64,000 nucleotides of DNA from Labilibaculum manganireducens (GCF_002843385.1 NZ_MVDE01000007.1:62001-126000), one strand, 5' to 3'. Counted from the stretch's first letter, positions 1-8,893 are shown. Program-made: numbers and translations. Notes: generated by a model from the letters alone, not told the origin.

Positions 1-2
1 TT

Positions 3-554
3 ACAGAAATGTTACATTATCTTGAAATTTCTGCCAATCGGCTTCATCGCTTTGCTAAAATAAGTTTGAAAATTACCGAGTTACGCACTAAAAAACAGAC
101 CCTTCAAAAAAGTGAAATTAGATTAAGCGATTTAATTGAATCAACCAAGCTTAATCTTTCGGAACAAATTAAAGCAAAAAAGGCGAATGTAGTTTTTGAT
201 GGCAAGATTGATAATACGCACATAAATGGTGCTCAAGAACTAGTTGAATTTTGCTTTGAAAGCATTCTTGACAATGCGATCAAATATTCACCCAATGGTG
301 GGCTTGTTCGTGTGAACATAGATTCTGATATAAAAAAAACAACCTGTTCTTTTATTGATCAAGGTGAAGGCTTTACCCCACAGACACTAAAAAACAGATT
401 TAAATTATTTGCTACTAACTCCCAGTATCATGATGATCAAAATGGTCTTGATTTGGCTACAGTGAAACTTATTATGGATGCCCATAACGGAGAAATTATA
501 GCAACAAATAATGATGAGATCGGAGCTACTGTAGTATTAACTTTTCCAAACTAA
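3..554 (+). CDS. Sensor histidine kinase, C-terminal part (cut by window edge)
   Basis: The frame is open to the left edge, so the visible 183 codons are only the C-terminal part. What is seen is a helical stretch typical of the end of a dimerisation domain (residues LHYLEISANRLHRFAKIS) followed by a GHKL-type ATPase domain. The N-box is ILDNAIKYSPNGG, the G1 box is DQGEGF, and the G2 region reads GLDLATVKLIMDAHNG. Normally the G2 box is GLGLA, so one glycine is replaced by Asp, a small deviation in the ATP lid. The phosphoacceptor histidine is not visible and probably lies upstream. No receiver domain follows, because the stop comes right after the ATPase fold (VVLTFPN). Signal and partner cannot be told from this fragment. 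Confidence 0.8.
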   Translation, partial: TEMLHYLEISANRLHRFAKISLKITELRTKKQTLQKSEIRLSDLIESTKLNLSEQIKAKKANVVFDGKIDNTHINGAQELVEFCFESILDNAIKYSPNGGLVRVNIDSDIKKTTCSFIDQGEGFTPQTLKNRFKLFATNSQYHDDQNGLDLATVKLIMDAHNGEIIATNNDEIGATVVLTFPN

Positions 555-634
555 AATTAGATTGTAAATATTGAACTCAATATATGATATTAAAAATAGG
601 AAGTATACAAAGGATCATTTTCTGAGCCCGCAAC

Positions 635-660
635 AAAAAAGCCGATACTTTCGTATCGGC
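635..660 (-). terminator. Intrinsic terminator of the tRNA-Arg pair
   Basis: Read on the minus strand, an 8-bp perfect stem (GCCGATAC, loop GAAA, GTATCGGC) is followed by six T. It lies 4 bp beyond the 3' end of the second tRNA, in the direction of tRNA transcription. Confidence 0.8.
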
Positions 661-664
661 TTTG

Positions 665-739
665 TGATCCAGCCAGGGCTCGAACCTGGGACCTATAGCT
701 TAGAAGGCTATTGCTCTAATCCAACTGAGCTACTGGACC
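665..739 (-). tRNA. tRNA-Arg (TCT), second of a tandem pair
   Basis: A 75-nt cloverleaf is visible on the minus strand. The acceptor stem is GGTCCAG with CTGGATC, the anticodon loop is CTTCTAA giving anticodon TCT, the T-arm is CCAGG-TTCGAGC-CCTGG, and the discriminator base is A. CCA is not encoded. The gene is identical to its neighbour at 778-852 and is followed by an intrinsic terminator. Confidence 0.95.
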
Positions 740-777
740 GTCCTTGTTTTTTTTCTATTTTTGCCTTTAAAAATGAG

Positions 778-852
778 TGATCCAGCCAGGGCTCGAACCT
801 GGGACCTATAGCTTAGAAGGCTATTGCTCTAATCCAACTGAGCTACTGGACC
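778..852 (-). tRNA. tRNA-Arg (TCT), first of a tandem pair
   Basis: A 75-nt cloverleaf with the same sequence as the tRNA at 665-739: anticodon TCT in loop CTTCTAA, acceptor GGTCCAG/CTGGATC, no encoded CCA. Only 38 bp separate the two copies, so they are probably cotranscribed on the minus strand. Confidence 0.95.
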
Positions 853-953
853 ATTCCTTTAAAAGGCGATGCAAATATAGGTATTTATTACATTCCCAAA
901 CAAGTATTTTCGCGTTTTTTTTCAGTAAAAATCAACTACAGACCAGTAAGAGC

Positions 954-2735
954 TTATATCACAGTTCTTATCCAGTTTACAAGGCCTTTGCATTTTATTA
1001 TCTGCTGTAATTTATCGGGTAAAACAGGTATTTCGAATCGTTTTTCACCAACCTGAACGACTCCTTCCTGAAAATCAAGCACAAGCACATCATTTCTATG
1101 GTATGATTCAACAATTTCGCGGTTCACAATGAGTAATAAACCCTGATTAATTGCCGACCTGTAAAAGATCCGGTTTACCGATTTTACGATCACCGCACGT
1201 ACTCCTGCATGAGCCAATCCAACTGCAGGATGTTCTCTTGAACTGCCGCAACCAAAATTTTCCCCGGCAATCAAAATATCACCTTCCTCTACTCCATCAG
1301 CAAAAGAATCATCAAATCCTTTGAACAAATGTGGACGAATTCCATCCGGATCGGAACTCAAAACCTCGTAAGTTAAGTTTCCTGCAAACATTTGGTCGGT
1401 ATTTAAATGATCAACATCGGAGTAATCCCAAACACCATTCGATTTTCGTTGGTCTGATTCCTGAATCAGAATTGTGGCACTTTGTTCTTTCTGAAATGGA
1501 AATTTTATCTGATGGGAAGCATCTGTTCTTGGATCTGTTATTTCACCAGTGAGAGCCGAACAGGCTACCGCAGCAGGAGAAGCAAGATAAATCTGAGCAT
1601 TTTTATTGCCCATTCTACCTAAAAAATTTCGGTTCGCGGTGGAAATCACCGTAAATCCATCAGCAGGAATTCCTTGTCCGGTTCCCAAACACGGACCGCA
1701 GGAAGAACCCAAGATAGTGGCACCGGCTTTCATCAATCTGGTGATAATTCCCTCTTTAATCGCATCCAAATATATTTCTTTGGAAGCTGGAGCCACCAAC
1801 AACTGAAAACCACTGACAATCTGTTTACCATCCAGTATTTTGGAGGCAATCCGCAAATCTTCCAATCTCCCGTTCGTACAGGTTCCTATTAATCCCTGAT
1901 TTAACTTTACTCCTTTAACTTCTGATATGCTTTTTACATTGTCGACATGATGCGGCGCAGCAACCAGTGGAACTAAATCGCTTAAATTAATTTCGTATTC
2001 TTTAAAATATTGGGCACCTTCATCGGCCCAAATGCCTTTTACCTTTTGTTCATAAAAATCTTCCAACACCTTATCGGGAGGAAATACGGCATTCTTAGCG
2101 CCCATTTCAGAAGCCAGATTTGCCAATGTCATGCGATCAGAAATGGAAAGACTTTTCACTCCCTCACCATGATATTCAATAGACATGTAATTGGCTCCGG
2201 CCGAACCAATCATCCCGATAATCCATAAAGAAAGATCTTTTGCATAAACACCTTGCAGCAACTTTCCATTTAGAATGATTTTAATGGATTCGGGCACACG
2301 AAACCATGTTTCTCCCCTTTTCCACAATCCGGCAGCTTCCGTGCGGTCTATACCTGCAGCCATGGCATTAAATGCGCCGGCGGTGCATGTATGACTATCA
2401 CTGCCTACGATTATCATTCCAGGTTTGGCATGGTATGACATGATTTGATGACATATGCCTGAGCCTGCATCGTAAAACTTTTTGATTCCTTGTTTCTGAA
2501 CCAATTCACGAACCCTCTGATAATCGGTAGCCAACTTGGCATTGGTTGGCGGCGCATTGTGATCCAGAACAACCAAAAGCTGATCAGGATCTTTCACTCG
2601 ATCGCCACCCATTTTTTCAAATGTAATTTTGATACTGGCCGTATTATCATGAGTCAGAACAATATCGGGAGTTTTGAAAACAATGCTTCCACATTTTGCC
2701 CGGAATATCTTTTCAACGAAAGTTAGATTCTGCAT
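954..2735 (-). CDS. Fused isopropylmalate dehydratase/homoaconitase-family hydro-lyase (copy A)
   Basis: A 593-residue [4Fe-4S] hydro-lyase combining the catalytic large subunit (about residues 1-410) and the swivelling small-subunit domain (about 430-593), which are normally separate LeuC and LeuD chains. The cluster cysteines are visible in GTCTNGR and in GSSCGPCLG. The substrate-binding loop GSDSHTCTAGAFNAMAAG and the swivel motif GENFGCGSSREHP are also intact. The family isomerises 2-hydroxy acids by dehydration and rehydration (isopropylmalate, homocitrate, methylmalate or citrate). The frame extends upstream to a TTG at 2759, but the ATG at 2735 (MQNLTFVEKIF) matches the family N-terminus and is preferred. 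A paralogue with the same fusion lies immediately upstream. No leuA, leuB or citramalate synthase is nearby, so the substrate is not assigned. Confidence 0.85.
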   Translation of the reverse strand: MQNLTFVEKIFRAKCGSIVFKTPDIVLTHDNTASIKITFEKMGGDRVKDPDQLLVVLDHNAPPTNAKLATDYQRVRELVQKQGIKKFYDAGSGICHQIMSYHAKPGMIIVGSDSHTCTAGAFNAMAAGIDRTEAAGLWKRGETWFRVPESIKIILNGKLLQGVYAKDLSLWIIGMIGSAGANYMSIEYHGEGVKSLSISDRMTLANLASEMGAKNAVFPPDKVLEDFYEQKVKGIWADEGAQYFKEYEINLSDLVPLVAAPHHVDNVKSISEVKGVKLNQGLIGTCTNGRLEDLRIASKILDGKQIVSGFQLLVAPASKEIYLDAIKEGIITRLMKAGATILGSSCGPCLGTGQGIPADGFTVISTANRNFLGRMGNKNAQIYLASPAAVACSALTGEITDPRTDASHQIKFPFQKEQSATILIQESDQRKSNGVWDYSDVDHLNTDQMFAGNLTYEVLSSDPDGIRPHLFKGFDDSFADGVEEGDILIAGENFGCGSSREHPAVGLAHAGVRAVIVKSVNRIFYRSAINQGLLLIVNREIVESYHRNDVLVLDFQEGVVQVGEKRFEIPVLPDKLQQIIKCKGLVNWIRTVI

Positions 2736-2840
2736 AGTATTAACGTATTTTTTAACCAATAACTAACCTTAACCACTAAGTAAACTCAAAGTACTGCACA
2801 GAGAGTCCCCTAATTTTCACTTTGTGTTATCCTTCGTTTA

Positions 2841-2880
2841 CCTTTGTGGTTAAATCTTTAAATGTGTTTAACCACAAAGG
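2841..2880. repeat. Perfect 14-bp inverted repeat (CACAAAGG type)
   Basis: Arms CCTTTGTGGTTAAA and TTTAACCACAAAGG are separated by 12 nt. Degenerate copies of the same words flank it (TTAACCACTAAG near 2768 and CTTCGTGGTTAAC near 2893) in the 170-bp spacer between the two hydro-lyase genes. This resembles an interspersed intergenic repeat rather than a terminator, because no T-run follows on either strand. Confidence 0.7.
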
Positions 2881-2908
2881 ACACTCAAAATACTTCGTGG
2901 TTAACTAT

Positions 2909-4717
2909 TTAAAAGAGTCCTCCGTTTTGATAAATTTCCAGTTGAACTTCAGAGAAACGTTCTCCCTGTACCGATATATTTTTAGTTGTATTGGTGATTT
3001 TACCCGTCTCTAAATCCAAACGAATTGTATCACCATCAGTCAGGTTTAGTCTTGAAACATCAACACAAGTCATAATTGGGAAAGCTGCATTAATGGCATT
3101 CCTCTCGTAAATTGCTCCATAAGATTCGGCAAGAATACCTTGTATTCCCAATGCTTTGAAACAATCAACCGCCTGCTGCCGGGAACTGCCGCTTCCAAAG
3201 TTTTTGTGTGTAATCACAATATCGCCCGACTTGGCTTTTTGTGCAAAATCTTCGTATCCTTCCAGATTATCAAAAGTATACTGTCCCATTTCATCCGTAT
3301 CAGTAATAGAAAGATATCGATTGTGATAAATCATATCTGTATCGATATTATCCATAGGAATGTACCAAGCACGCCCTTCAATTCTCTTAGGTCTAATCAA
3401 CACCTCAGAACTTGAATGAAGTATTGTACCCACTTCTATTTCTTTTCGGGGACCAAATGTTACGGGATGCTCTGGTATTTCATCGTGCGGAACAATGCAA
3501 CCGGCAATTGCAGAAGCTACTACTGTAGCTGGTGATGCCAAATACACCTTTCCTTTTCCCTGCTTGCCTGGAAAATTTCTATTCCCGGTACTAATGGTTA
3601 CCTCTCCTTCACCATTCTGTCCCACCTGACCGGCAGCACAACCTGCGCAACCAGCATTGGAAACCATGGCTCCGGCTTCTTTAAAAATATTAATCAAGCC
3701 TTCTTTTAAACATTCATTCCAAATTTCATCGGTGGCGGGAACGATCTTAAAAACGACACCAGGAGCCACTTTTTTCCCTTTTAGGATATCCGCCACAATC
3801 CGAAAATCTTCCATTCGTCCATTGGTACAACTTCCTATAAAAGCCGAGTCTATTTTCACTCCTCTGACTTTGCTAACCGGAACAGTGTTGTGAGGTTCTC
3901 CCGGCAAGGAAACCCGGGGAACAAACTCTTCCAAATCTATTTCAAACACCTGATCGTATTCAGCATCCGGATCAGCTTTCACTACATCAAACTTCCTTCC
4001 ATTTCGAAACTGACTGTATTCCATAATGGAATCATTGGGAGTAAACAAAATGATGATACATCCCATTTCTGTAGCCATCGATGAAATTGTGATTCTTTCA
4101 TCAAGAGTAAGATGATCTACTTCCCCTCCATAAATCTCCACAGAATATCCAAGAAGAGAATTTGCTCCAAACCGGTTCAACAATTCCAAGACAATATCCT
4201 TGGCATAAATTCGCTCCGGCCGTTTTCCATTTAAATTTATTTTAACTGATTTAGGAACTTTGAACCAAACTTTTCCCTTATGAATTGCAGCGGCTATGTC
4301 TTTATCACCCATTCCTTGCCCGAATGCACCAACAGCTCCCAGAATATTGGCATGAGAATCTGTAGTTACGGCAGTAATTCCTGAATAAGCGAGACCTTGC
4401 TCAATTAAAGTATGCGTTCCTATACCTGTATTGATATCAAATACTTTTACACCATTATCCCGCGCAAACAATCGGCATATTTGTTGGTTTATAGCATATT
4501 TTTGATCAGAACCCGTAGGGTTGCAATCAAATGTAAAATAAGTCTTTTTCGGATCGGCAATTTTCAATTTATGCTCCTGGATATTTTTAACCACATTCGC
4601 TCCCCCAAAATCCCGGGCAGCACGAATGTCAATCTCAACATCAATAATATCGCCAGGCTTTACAACACTCTCTTTGGAGTGATTTGCCAAGATCTTCTCG
4701 ATTAATGTCATTCCCAT
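2909..4717 (-). CDS. Fused isopropylmalate dehydratase/homoaconitase-family hydro-lyase (copy B)
   Basis: A 602-residue paralogue of copy A with the same large-plus-swivel fusion. Visible landmarks are TTDSHANILGAVGAFGQG (substrate loop), GSCTNGRMEDFR and NAGCAGCAAG (three cluster cysteines), TGNRNFPGKQGKGKVYLASP, and the swivel motif HKNFGSGSSRQQAV. In this swivel motif Ser replaces the Cys seen in copy A (GENFGCGSSR). The frame extends to a GTG at 4771, but the ATG at 4717 (MGMTLIEKILA) fits the LeuC family start. The two copies differ enough in the substrate loops (SHT versus SHA) to suggest different substrates. One could be the leucine/isoleucine enzyme and the other a 2-methylmalate- or homoaconitate-like hydratase, but this is inference. 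Confidence 0.85.
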   Translation of the reverse strand: MGMTLIEKILANHSKESVVKPGDIIDVEIDIRAARDFGGANVVKNIQEHKLKIADPKKTYFTFDCNPTGSDQKYAINQQICRLFARDNGVKVFDINTGIGTHTLIEQGLAYSGITAVTTDSHANILGAVGAFGQGMGDKDIAAAIHKGKVWFKVPKSVKINLNGKRPERIYAKDIVLELLNRFGANSLLGYSVEIYGGEVDHLTLDERITISSMATEMGCIIILFTPNDSIMEYSQFRNGRKFDVVKADPDAEYDQVFEIDLEEFVPRVSLPGEPHNTVPVSKVRGVKIDSAFIGSCTNGRMEDFRIVADILKGKKVAPGVVFKIVPATDEIWNECLKEGLINIFKEAGAMVSNAGCAGCAAGQVGQNGEGEVTISTGNRNFPGKQGKGKVYLASPATVVASAIAGCIVPHDEIPEHPVTFGPRKEIEVGTILHSSSEVLIRPKRIEGRAWYIPMDNIDTDMIYHNRYLSITDTDEMGQYTFDNLEGYEDFAQKAKSGDIVITHKNFGSGSSRQQAVDCFKALGIQGILAESYGAIYERNAINAAFPIMTCVDVSRLNLTDGDTIRLDLETGKITNTTKNISVQGERFSEVQLEIYQNGGLF

Positions 4718-5001
4718 AGTTTCAAGTGTTTTAGATTTGATATCATCTCTTCTTATTATACTACAGCTCACATAACCAACTACTCACCTTCTAAATTTAC
4801 ACAAAATATCTTCGCCATCATCACCATTTAATTCAGTTTTACAAACAGCCCGATTGAATGCAAAAAATATAAGTTCCGTTGGCTTTACCAATAGATATAC
4901 TACTCTATATGAACGACAAAGCCATTCCATTAGCCTCTGCAAGAAATACAATGAAGATCAAATAATCAAGAATAAAGGCTTTTCTATTTCGAATGTGCGA
5001 G

Positions 5002-5009
5002 TATCTTTG
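5002..5009 (+). promoter_or_regulatory. Possible -7 box (TATCTTTG) of the MFS gene
   Basis: TATCTTTG fits the Bacteroidota -7 consensus TAnnTTTG and lies 18 bp before the MFS start codon. No convincing TTTG -33 element is seen at the expected spacing. Confidence 0.35.
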
Positions 5010-5026
5010 CAACTCAAATTGAAGCA

Positions 5027-6199
5027 ATGACAAGATCTATTTCCGGAAATATCCCCAAACTGTATTTGATTAAAATTGCCAAGTGGTTTATGCTCACCAT
5101 GCCCATTATTGTTCTCTTTTATCAGGAGAATGGTTTGAGTATGCAGGATGTGCTAACCCTTAAGGGAATTTATTCAGTAGCAGTTGTGGCTCTGGAAATT
5201 CCATCGGGGTATATTGCTGATGTTTGGGGTAGAAAAAAGTCTTTGATCTTAGGTTCTATTCTGGGTTGTTTGGGATTTGCAGTCTACTCGTTTAGCTCAG
5301 GATTTAATGGATTTTTAATTGCAGAATTAATATTGGGCGTTGGCAGCAGCTTTATATCCGGTTCCGATTCAGCTATGCTTTATGATAGTCTGCTTAAAAT
5401 GAATAAGGAAAAAGAATATCTAAAACAGGAAAGCAGAGTGATGTCGGTTGGGAATTTTGCGGAAGCTCTTGCTGGAATTGCCGGTGGCAGTTTGGCTTTA
5501 ATCAGCCTGAGAACGCCCTTCATTTTTCAATCATTCATTGCGTTCATTGCCATTCCTGCCTCCATTCTATTAGTCGATCCAAATCAGAATTCAATAAAAT
5601 TAAAAGTTGGATTCAATCATATTCTTGGCATTGTAAAATTCTCGCTTTGGGACAATGCCAAATTACGCTGGAATATTGTTTTTTCATCGGTTATTGGATG
5701 TGCAACACTAACACTTGCCTGGTTCATTCAACCCTATCTGCGGGATTTAAACATGGAAGTCAGCACCATTGGAGTAATCTGGACTCTTTTGAACCTAACC
5801 GTGGGAATTACAGCACTTTCAGCACATAAAGCGGAGGAATATCTTGGAAAAACAGGGACTTCTGTTTTTATTGTCATAGGAATCTCGGGAGGTTTTATAC
5901 TAACTGGCTGGTTCAATTCATTGATTGGTGTTGGCGTCCTTTTCTTTTTCTATTTTGTGCGTGGAATTGCAACTCCTGTTTTAAAAAACTACATCAATCA
6001 AATTACTGAATCGGAAATGAGAGCAACGGTACTCTCAGTCAGGAATTTTATCATTCGAATTTGTTTTGCCATTATTGGTCCTTTTTTGGGATGGTACACC
6101 GACCATTTCAACCTTTCATCAGCCTTACTGCTTGCTGGAACAATCTTTTTTGTTCTGGGCGGAATAAGTGTGATTTTCATGACTAAGGCGGAGAAATAG
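5027..6199 (+). CDS. MFS transporter
   Basis: A 390-residue inner-membrane transporter with about 12 hydrophobic segments. The loop after segment 2 carries the MFS motif A variant GYIADVWGRKKS. A long central cytoplasmic loop (DPNQNSIKLKVG) separates the two six-helix halves. The sequence resembles drug/metabolite efflux-type MFS proteins more than sugar symporters, but the substrate is not recognisable. It is a single gene between a minus-strand hydro-lyase and a convergent MBL hydrolase (15 bp between stops), with its own candidate -7 box. Confidence 0.8.
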   Translation: MTRSISGNIPKLYLIKIAKWFMLTMPIIVLFYQENGLSMQDVLTLKGIYSVAVVALEIPSGYIADVWGRKKSLILGSILGCLGFAVYSFSSGFNGFLIAELILGVGSSFISGSDSAMLYDSLLKMNKEKEYLKQESRVMSVGNFAEALAGIAGGSLALISLRTPFIFQSFIAFIAIPASILLVDPNQNSIKLKVGFNHILGIVKFSLWDNAKLRWNIVFSSVIGCATLTLAWFIQPYLRDLNMEVSTIGVIWTLLNLTVGITALSAHKAEEYLGKTGTSVFIVIGISGGFILTGWFNSLIGVGVLFFFYFVRGIATPVLKNYINQITESEMRATVLSVRNFIIRICFAIIGPFLGWYTDHFNLSSALLLAGTIFFVLGGISVIFMTKAEK

Positions 6200-6214
6200 A
6201 ATTCTTTCAATTAA

Positions 6215-6982
6215 TTATCCTACCTCTATCTCCAACTCGTCGTAAGCCAAAAATACATTATCAGGTAATTCAGCTTCCACCTCATCATGAAAACCCATTT
6301 GGTGACTAATGTGAGTAAAATAGGCCTTTTCAGGCTTTAGTTCTTTCACAATATCCAATGCCTCAGAAAGAGTATAGTGCGAAATGTGTGTTTCTTTTCG
6401 AAGAGCATTCAGAACCAAAACCTTTAAACCTTTTAATTTCTCTTTTTCTTCCGGAGAAATATAGTTCGCATCAGTAATGTAAGCCAAATCCCCAATTCGA
6501 AAACCATAAACAGGGAGTTTCAAGTGCTTCACCCGAATAGGTTGTATGCTTGTGCCATTAATATGAAAAGTTTCGCCAGTCACATCGATCAAGTTCATCT
6601 GAGGAATTCCCGGGTATTTAAATTCAGCAAAAACGTAAGAAAATTCTTTTTTTAAAGATTCCTGTACACGCTTTTCGGCATAAATGGAAACTGCTTTTTT
6701 ATTCACCCAGTTAAATGCACGAATATCGTCTAAACCAGCTGTGTGATCTTTGTGTTCATGCGTAAAGATAATTGCAGAAATATTCTCAACTTTTGCACGC
6801 AGCATCTGATATCTAAAATCGGGTCCGCTGTCAATCACCAAATTCTGACCATCAACATTTATCAACACTGAAGAACGCAGCCGTTTATCTTTGTGATTTT
6901 TTGACTGACAAACCGGACATTTACAGGCAATAATAGGAACCCCCTGAGAAGTTCCTGTTCCTAAAAAAGTTAATTTCACCAT
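6215..6982 (-). CDS. MBL-fold metallohydrolase, PhnP-like
   Basis: A 255-residue cytoplasmic metallo-beta-lactamase-fold protein. The N-terminus FLGTGTSQGVPIIACKCPVC, with a Cys-x-Cys-x2-Cys cluster, is typical of the PhnP / phosphoribosyl cyclic phosphodiesterase group, where it forms a structural zinc site. The metal-binding motif is THEHKDHTAGLDD, with further ligands in VIDSGPDFRYQ, ITDANY and FTHISHQMG. Such enzymes are phosphodiesterases, but no phosphonate genes are nearby, so the physiological substrate is unknown. ATG start with no signal peptide. Confidence 0.85.
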   Translation of the reverse strand: MVKLTFLGTGTSQGVPIIACKCPVCQSKNHKDKRLRSSVLINVDGQNLVIDSGPDFRYQMLRAKVENISAIIFTHEHKDHTAGLDDIRAFNWVNKKAVSIYAEKRVQESLKKEFSYVFAEFKYPGIPQMNLIDVTGETFHINGTSIQPIRVKHLKLPVYGFRIGDLAYITDANYISPEEKEKLKGLKVLVLNALRKETHISHYTLSEALDIVKELKPEKAYFTHISHQMGFHDEVEAELPDNVFLAYDELEIEVG

Positions 6983-7024
6983 ATTGTATTTCTAATTCGA
7001 ATTCCCTTACCTGATTGATCAAGA

Positions 7025-7951
7025 TTACTTACTTGAATCCCTTAACTCTTTTCGAATAGACAGATAAAGCAAATATGCCAGTACAAAAACGGCCATTACT
7101 GCTGAAGGAATTGCTGCTTCTTCTCCAAATAATGTTAAAGCCGTAACAACTGCAAAACCTGAACTTTTAATCGTAACCAAAAGATTCTGAGTTATCGCTG
7201 CCGGAGCTTTAATTCCAAGTTTACGACTAAACAGTTCATAAATCCATCCCAAACCAAAAATCCCAAGAAAAAGTACCAGAGACACCAGTAAGAGTACATC
7301 AAAATTAGAAAAAAATACTTGTCTATTTAAGCCAACAGCAGTAAAAATAATCAGAGCAAATCCCCAATCAACAATTTTACCTCTCACCTTTTCTATTGTT
7401 GGTTTAATGGGTTGCCAAAGCAGCAGTCTTGAAATTAGCAGGGGAACTAAAACAAGTTGAACCATAGTAATGAATAAATCGAGCGGATTAATCCCTCCAT
7501 CAATATTTGAAAACAAACCAACAATTAGCGGTGCAAAAAACAAGGACGAAATAAAAGCTCCTAAAGTTCCGACTATGGCATACTTTAAATCACCATCCAA
7601 TATATGTGAGAAAGGAATCACAGCAACACCTGGCGGTGTAGAAGCAATCACCACAAACCCCAGAAAAAGCTCAGGCGTTGGCATCAACCAATACGACAAT
7701 GCAATGATTACAGCTCCAAATACCACATAATTCAAAAACGATCCCATCAGCATTGGCAGTATCATCTGCTTTAAAGGAAACATGGCTTTTGTAGAAATTC
7801 CAGTGGTTGAAAAGGTCATTACGATTGCTAAAATATAAAAAGTATACTCTTTTAACAGACTCGCCCAATCGCCAATCAACAATCCTAAAACGACAGCAAG
7901 AACCAAAATAAAGTTTCGATTTAATATTATTTTACTTGCAATTTGTGTCAT
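7025..7951 (-). CDS. Bile acid:sodium symporter (BASS/ACR3-like) family transporter
   Basis: A 308-residue inner-membrane protein with roughly nine to ten hydrophobic helices. The stretch VIASTPPGVAVIPFSHILDGD, and its internal counterpart LVTIKSSGFAVVTALTLFG near the end, resemble the two crossover helices of the BASS fold. The substrate cannot be inferred. The frame can be extended to a TTG at 7981, but the ATG at 7951 (MTQIASKIILNRNF) is the more likely start. It lies 42 bp upstream of the MBL hydrolase and could be cotranscribed with it. Confidence 0.7.
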   Translation of the reverse strand: MTQIASKIILNRNFILVLAVVLGLLIGDWASLLKEYTFYILAIVMTFSTTGISTKAMFPLKQMILPMLMGSFLNYVVFGAVIIALSYWLMPTPELFLGFVVIASTPPGVAVIPFSHILDGDLKYAIVGTLGAFISSLFFAPLIVGLFSNIDGGINPLDLFITMVQLVLVPLLISRLLLWQPIKPTIEKVRGKIVDWGFALIIFTAVGLNRQVFFSNFDVLLLVSLVLFLGIFGLGWIYELFSRKLGIKAPAAITQNLLVTIKSSGFAVVTALTLFGEEAAIPSAVMAVFVLAYLLYLSIRKELRDSSK

Positions 7952-8083
7952 ATTATTATAAATATTATCAATTACCTGCAAAGATGTAATAAATCAAGAT
8001 AAGTTCAAAACTATTCAGAATGATTACAGATAACAAGATTGCATTTGACAAGCGACCATTTAAAGAGTAACAGACTTATTTTG

Positions 8084-8091
8084 TACATTTG
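8084..8091 (+). promoter_or_regulatory. Candidate -7 box (TACATTTG) of the methyltransferase gene
   Basis: TACATTTG matches TAnnTTTG exactly and is 17 bp before the ATG, implying a very short leader. No clear -33 box was identified. Confidence 0.45.
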
Positions 8092-8108
8092 CCGAAAATA
8101 TATCATTT

Positions 8109-8816
8109 ATGAAAGGCAAACTTTTTTTAATCCCAACTACTTTGGGAGATACAGAAATCGATCAGGTAATACCAAATAACATTCAACAACTGATTCCGGA
8201 TATTAAACACTTTATTGTAGAAAACATAAGGACAACACGTCGTTATCTTAAAAAAGTGAATCAGGATATCAATATCGATGAGCTTACCTTTTATGAATTA
8301 AACAAACACACCTCTCCAAAAGACATCTCAACTTATTTGGACGCTATTTCCGATCACGACATGGGGATTATTTCGGAAGCCGGATGTCCTGGTGTTGCTG
8401 ATCCCGGAGCCGATGTTGTAAAAATTGCCCATACTAAAAACATACAGGTAGTTCCATTGGTTGGACCTTCCTCCATATTACTTTCTTTAATGGCATCTGG
8501 TTTTAACGGACAAAACTTTGCCTTTAATGGATATTTACCTATCCCGAGCGACGAGAGAAGCAAGAAAATTAAACATCTGGATCACCGTTCGCTAAGTGAA
8601 GGTCAAACACAAATGTTCATTGAAACTCCTTTCCGAAACATGAAAATGCTTGAAGATTTACTTCAAAATTGCAGTCCGGCCACTAAACTTTGTATTGCTG
8701 CCGATATCACACTTGAATCGGAATACATCAAAACCATGTCGGTACAGGCATGGAAAAACAATCTGCCGGATTTACACAAAAGACCTGCTATCTTTTTGAT
8801 CCACAGAGAAAAATAA
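8109..8816 (+). CDS. SAM-dependent methyltransferase, RsmI-like tetrapyrrole-methylase fold
   Basis: A 235-residue cytoplasmic protein of the SAM-dependent tetrapyrrole methylase superfamily. Residues SEAGCPGVADPGADVV correspond to the RsmI signature SDAGTPLISDPG. GPSSILLSLMASGFNGQNFAFNGYLP corresponds to the second conserved block, and FIETPFRNMKMLEDLL to the third. It is shorter than RsmI (about 270-290 residues), lacking the C-terminal extension, and the N-terminus LIPTTLGD differs from the RsmI LVATPIGN. It is therefore probably the second, RsmI-related methylase common in this phylum rather than the 16S rRNA C1402 enzyme itself. Its true substrate is not known to me. Confidence 0.75.
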   Translation: MKGKLFLIPTTLGDTEIDQVIPNNIQQLIPDIKHFIVENIRTTRRYLKKVNQDINIDELTFYELNKHTSPKDISTYLDAISDHDMGIISEAGCPGVADPGADVVKIAHTKNIQVVPLVGPSSILLSLMASGFNGQNFAFNGYLPIPSDERSKKIKHLDHRSLSEGQTQMFIETPFRNMKMLEDLLQNCSPATKLCIAADITLESEYIKTMSVQAWKNNLPDLHKRPAIFLIHREK

Positions 8817-8851
8817 AAAAAAAACAGCGCAGATTCATTAATCTGCGCTGT
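8813..8851 (-). terminator. Terminator downstream of the DHH gene
   Basis: A 12-bp perfect stem (ACAGCGCAGATT, loop CATT, AATCTGCGCTGT at 8824-8851) sits between convergent genes. On the minus strand it is followed by a T-rich tract (complement of the A-run at 8813-8824), so it mainly ends the DHH phosphoesterase transcript. It may also slow plus-strand transcripts, since AAATTTT follows. Confidence 0.8.
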
Positions 8852-8893
8852 AAATTTTACAACTTCTTAAAACAAAAAATCAAATCAGTTTCT

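Noticed and set aside
571-1010. Small plus-strand ORFs over the tRNA-Arg pair
   Set aside because: They are antisense readings of the two tRNAs; the repeated peptide comes from the identical tRNA sequences.
4718-4771. N-terminal extension of hydro-lyase copy B from a GTG
   Set aside because: The added residues have no family counterpart; the ATG at 4717 gives the normal start.
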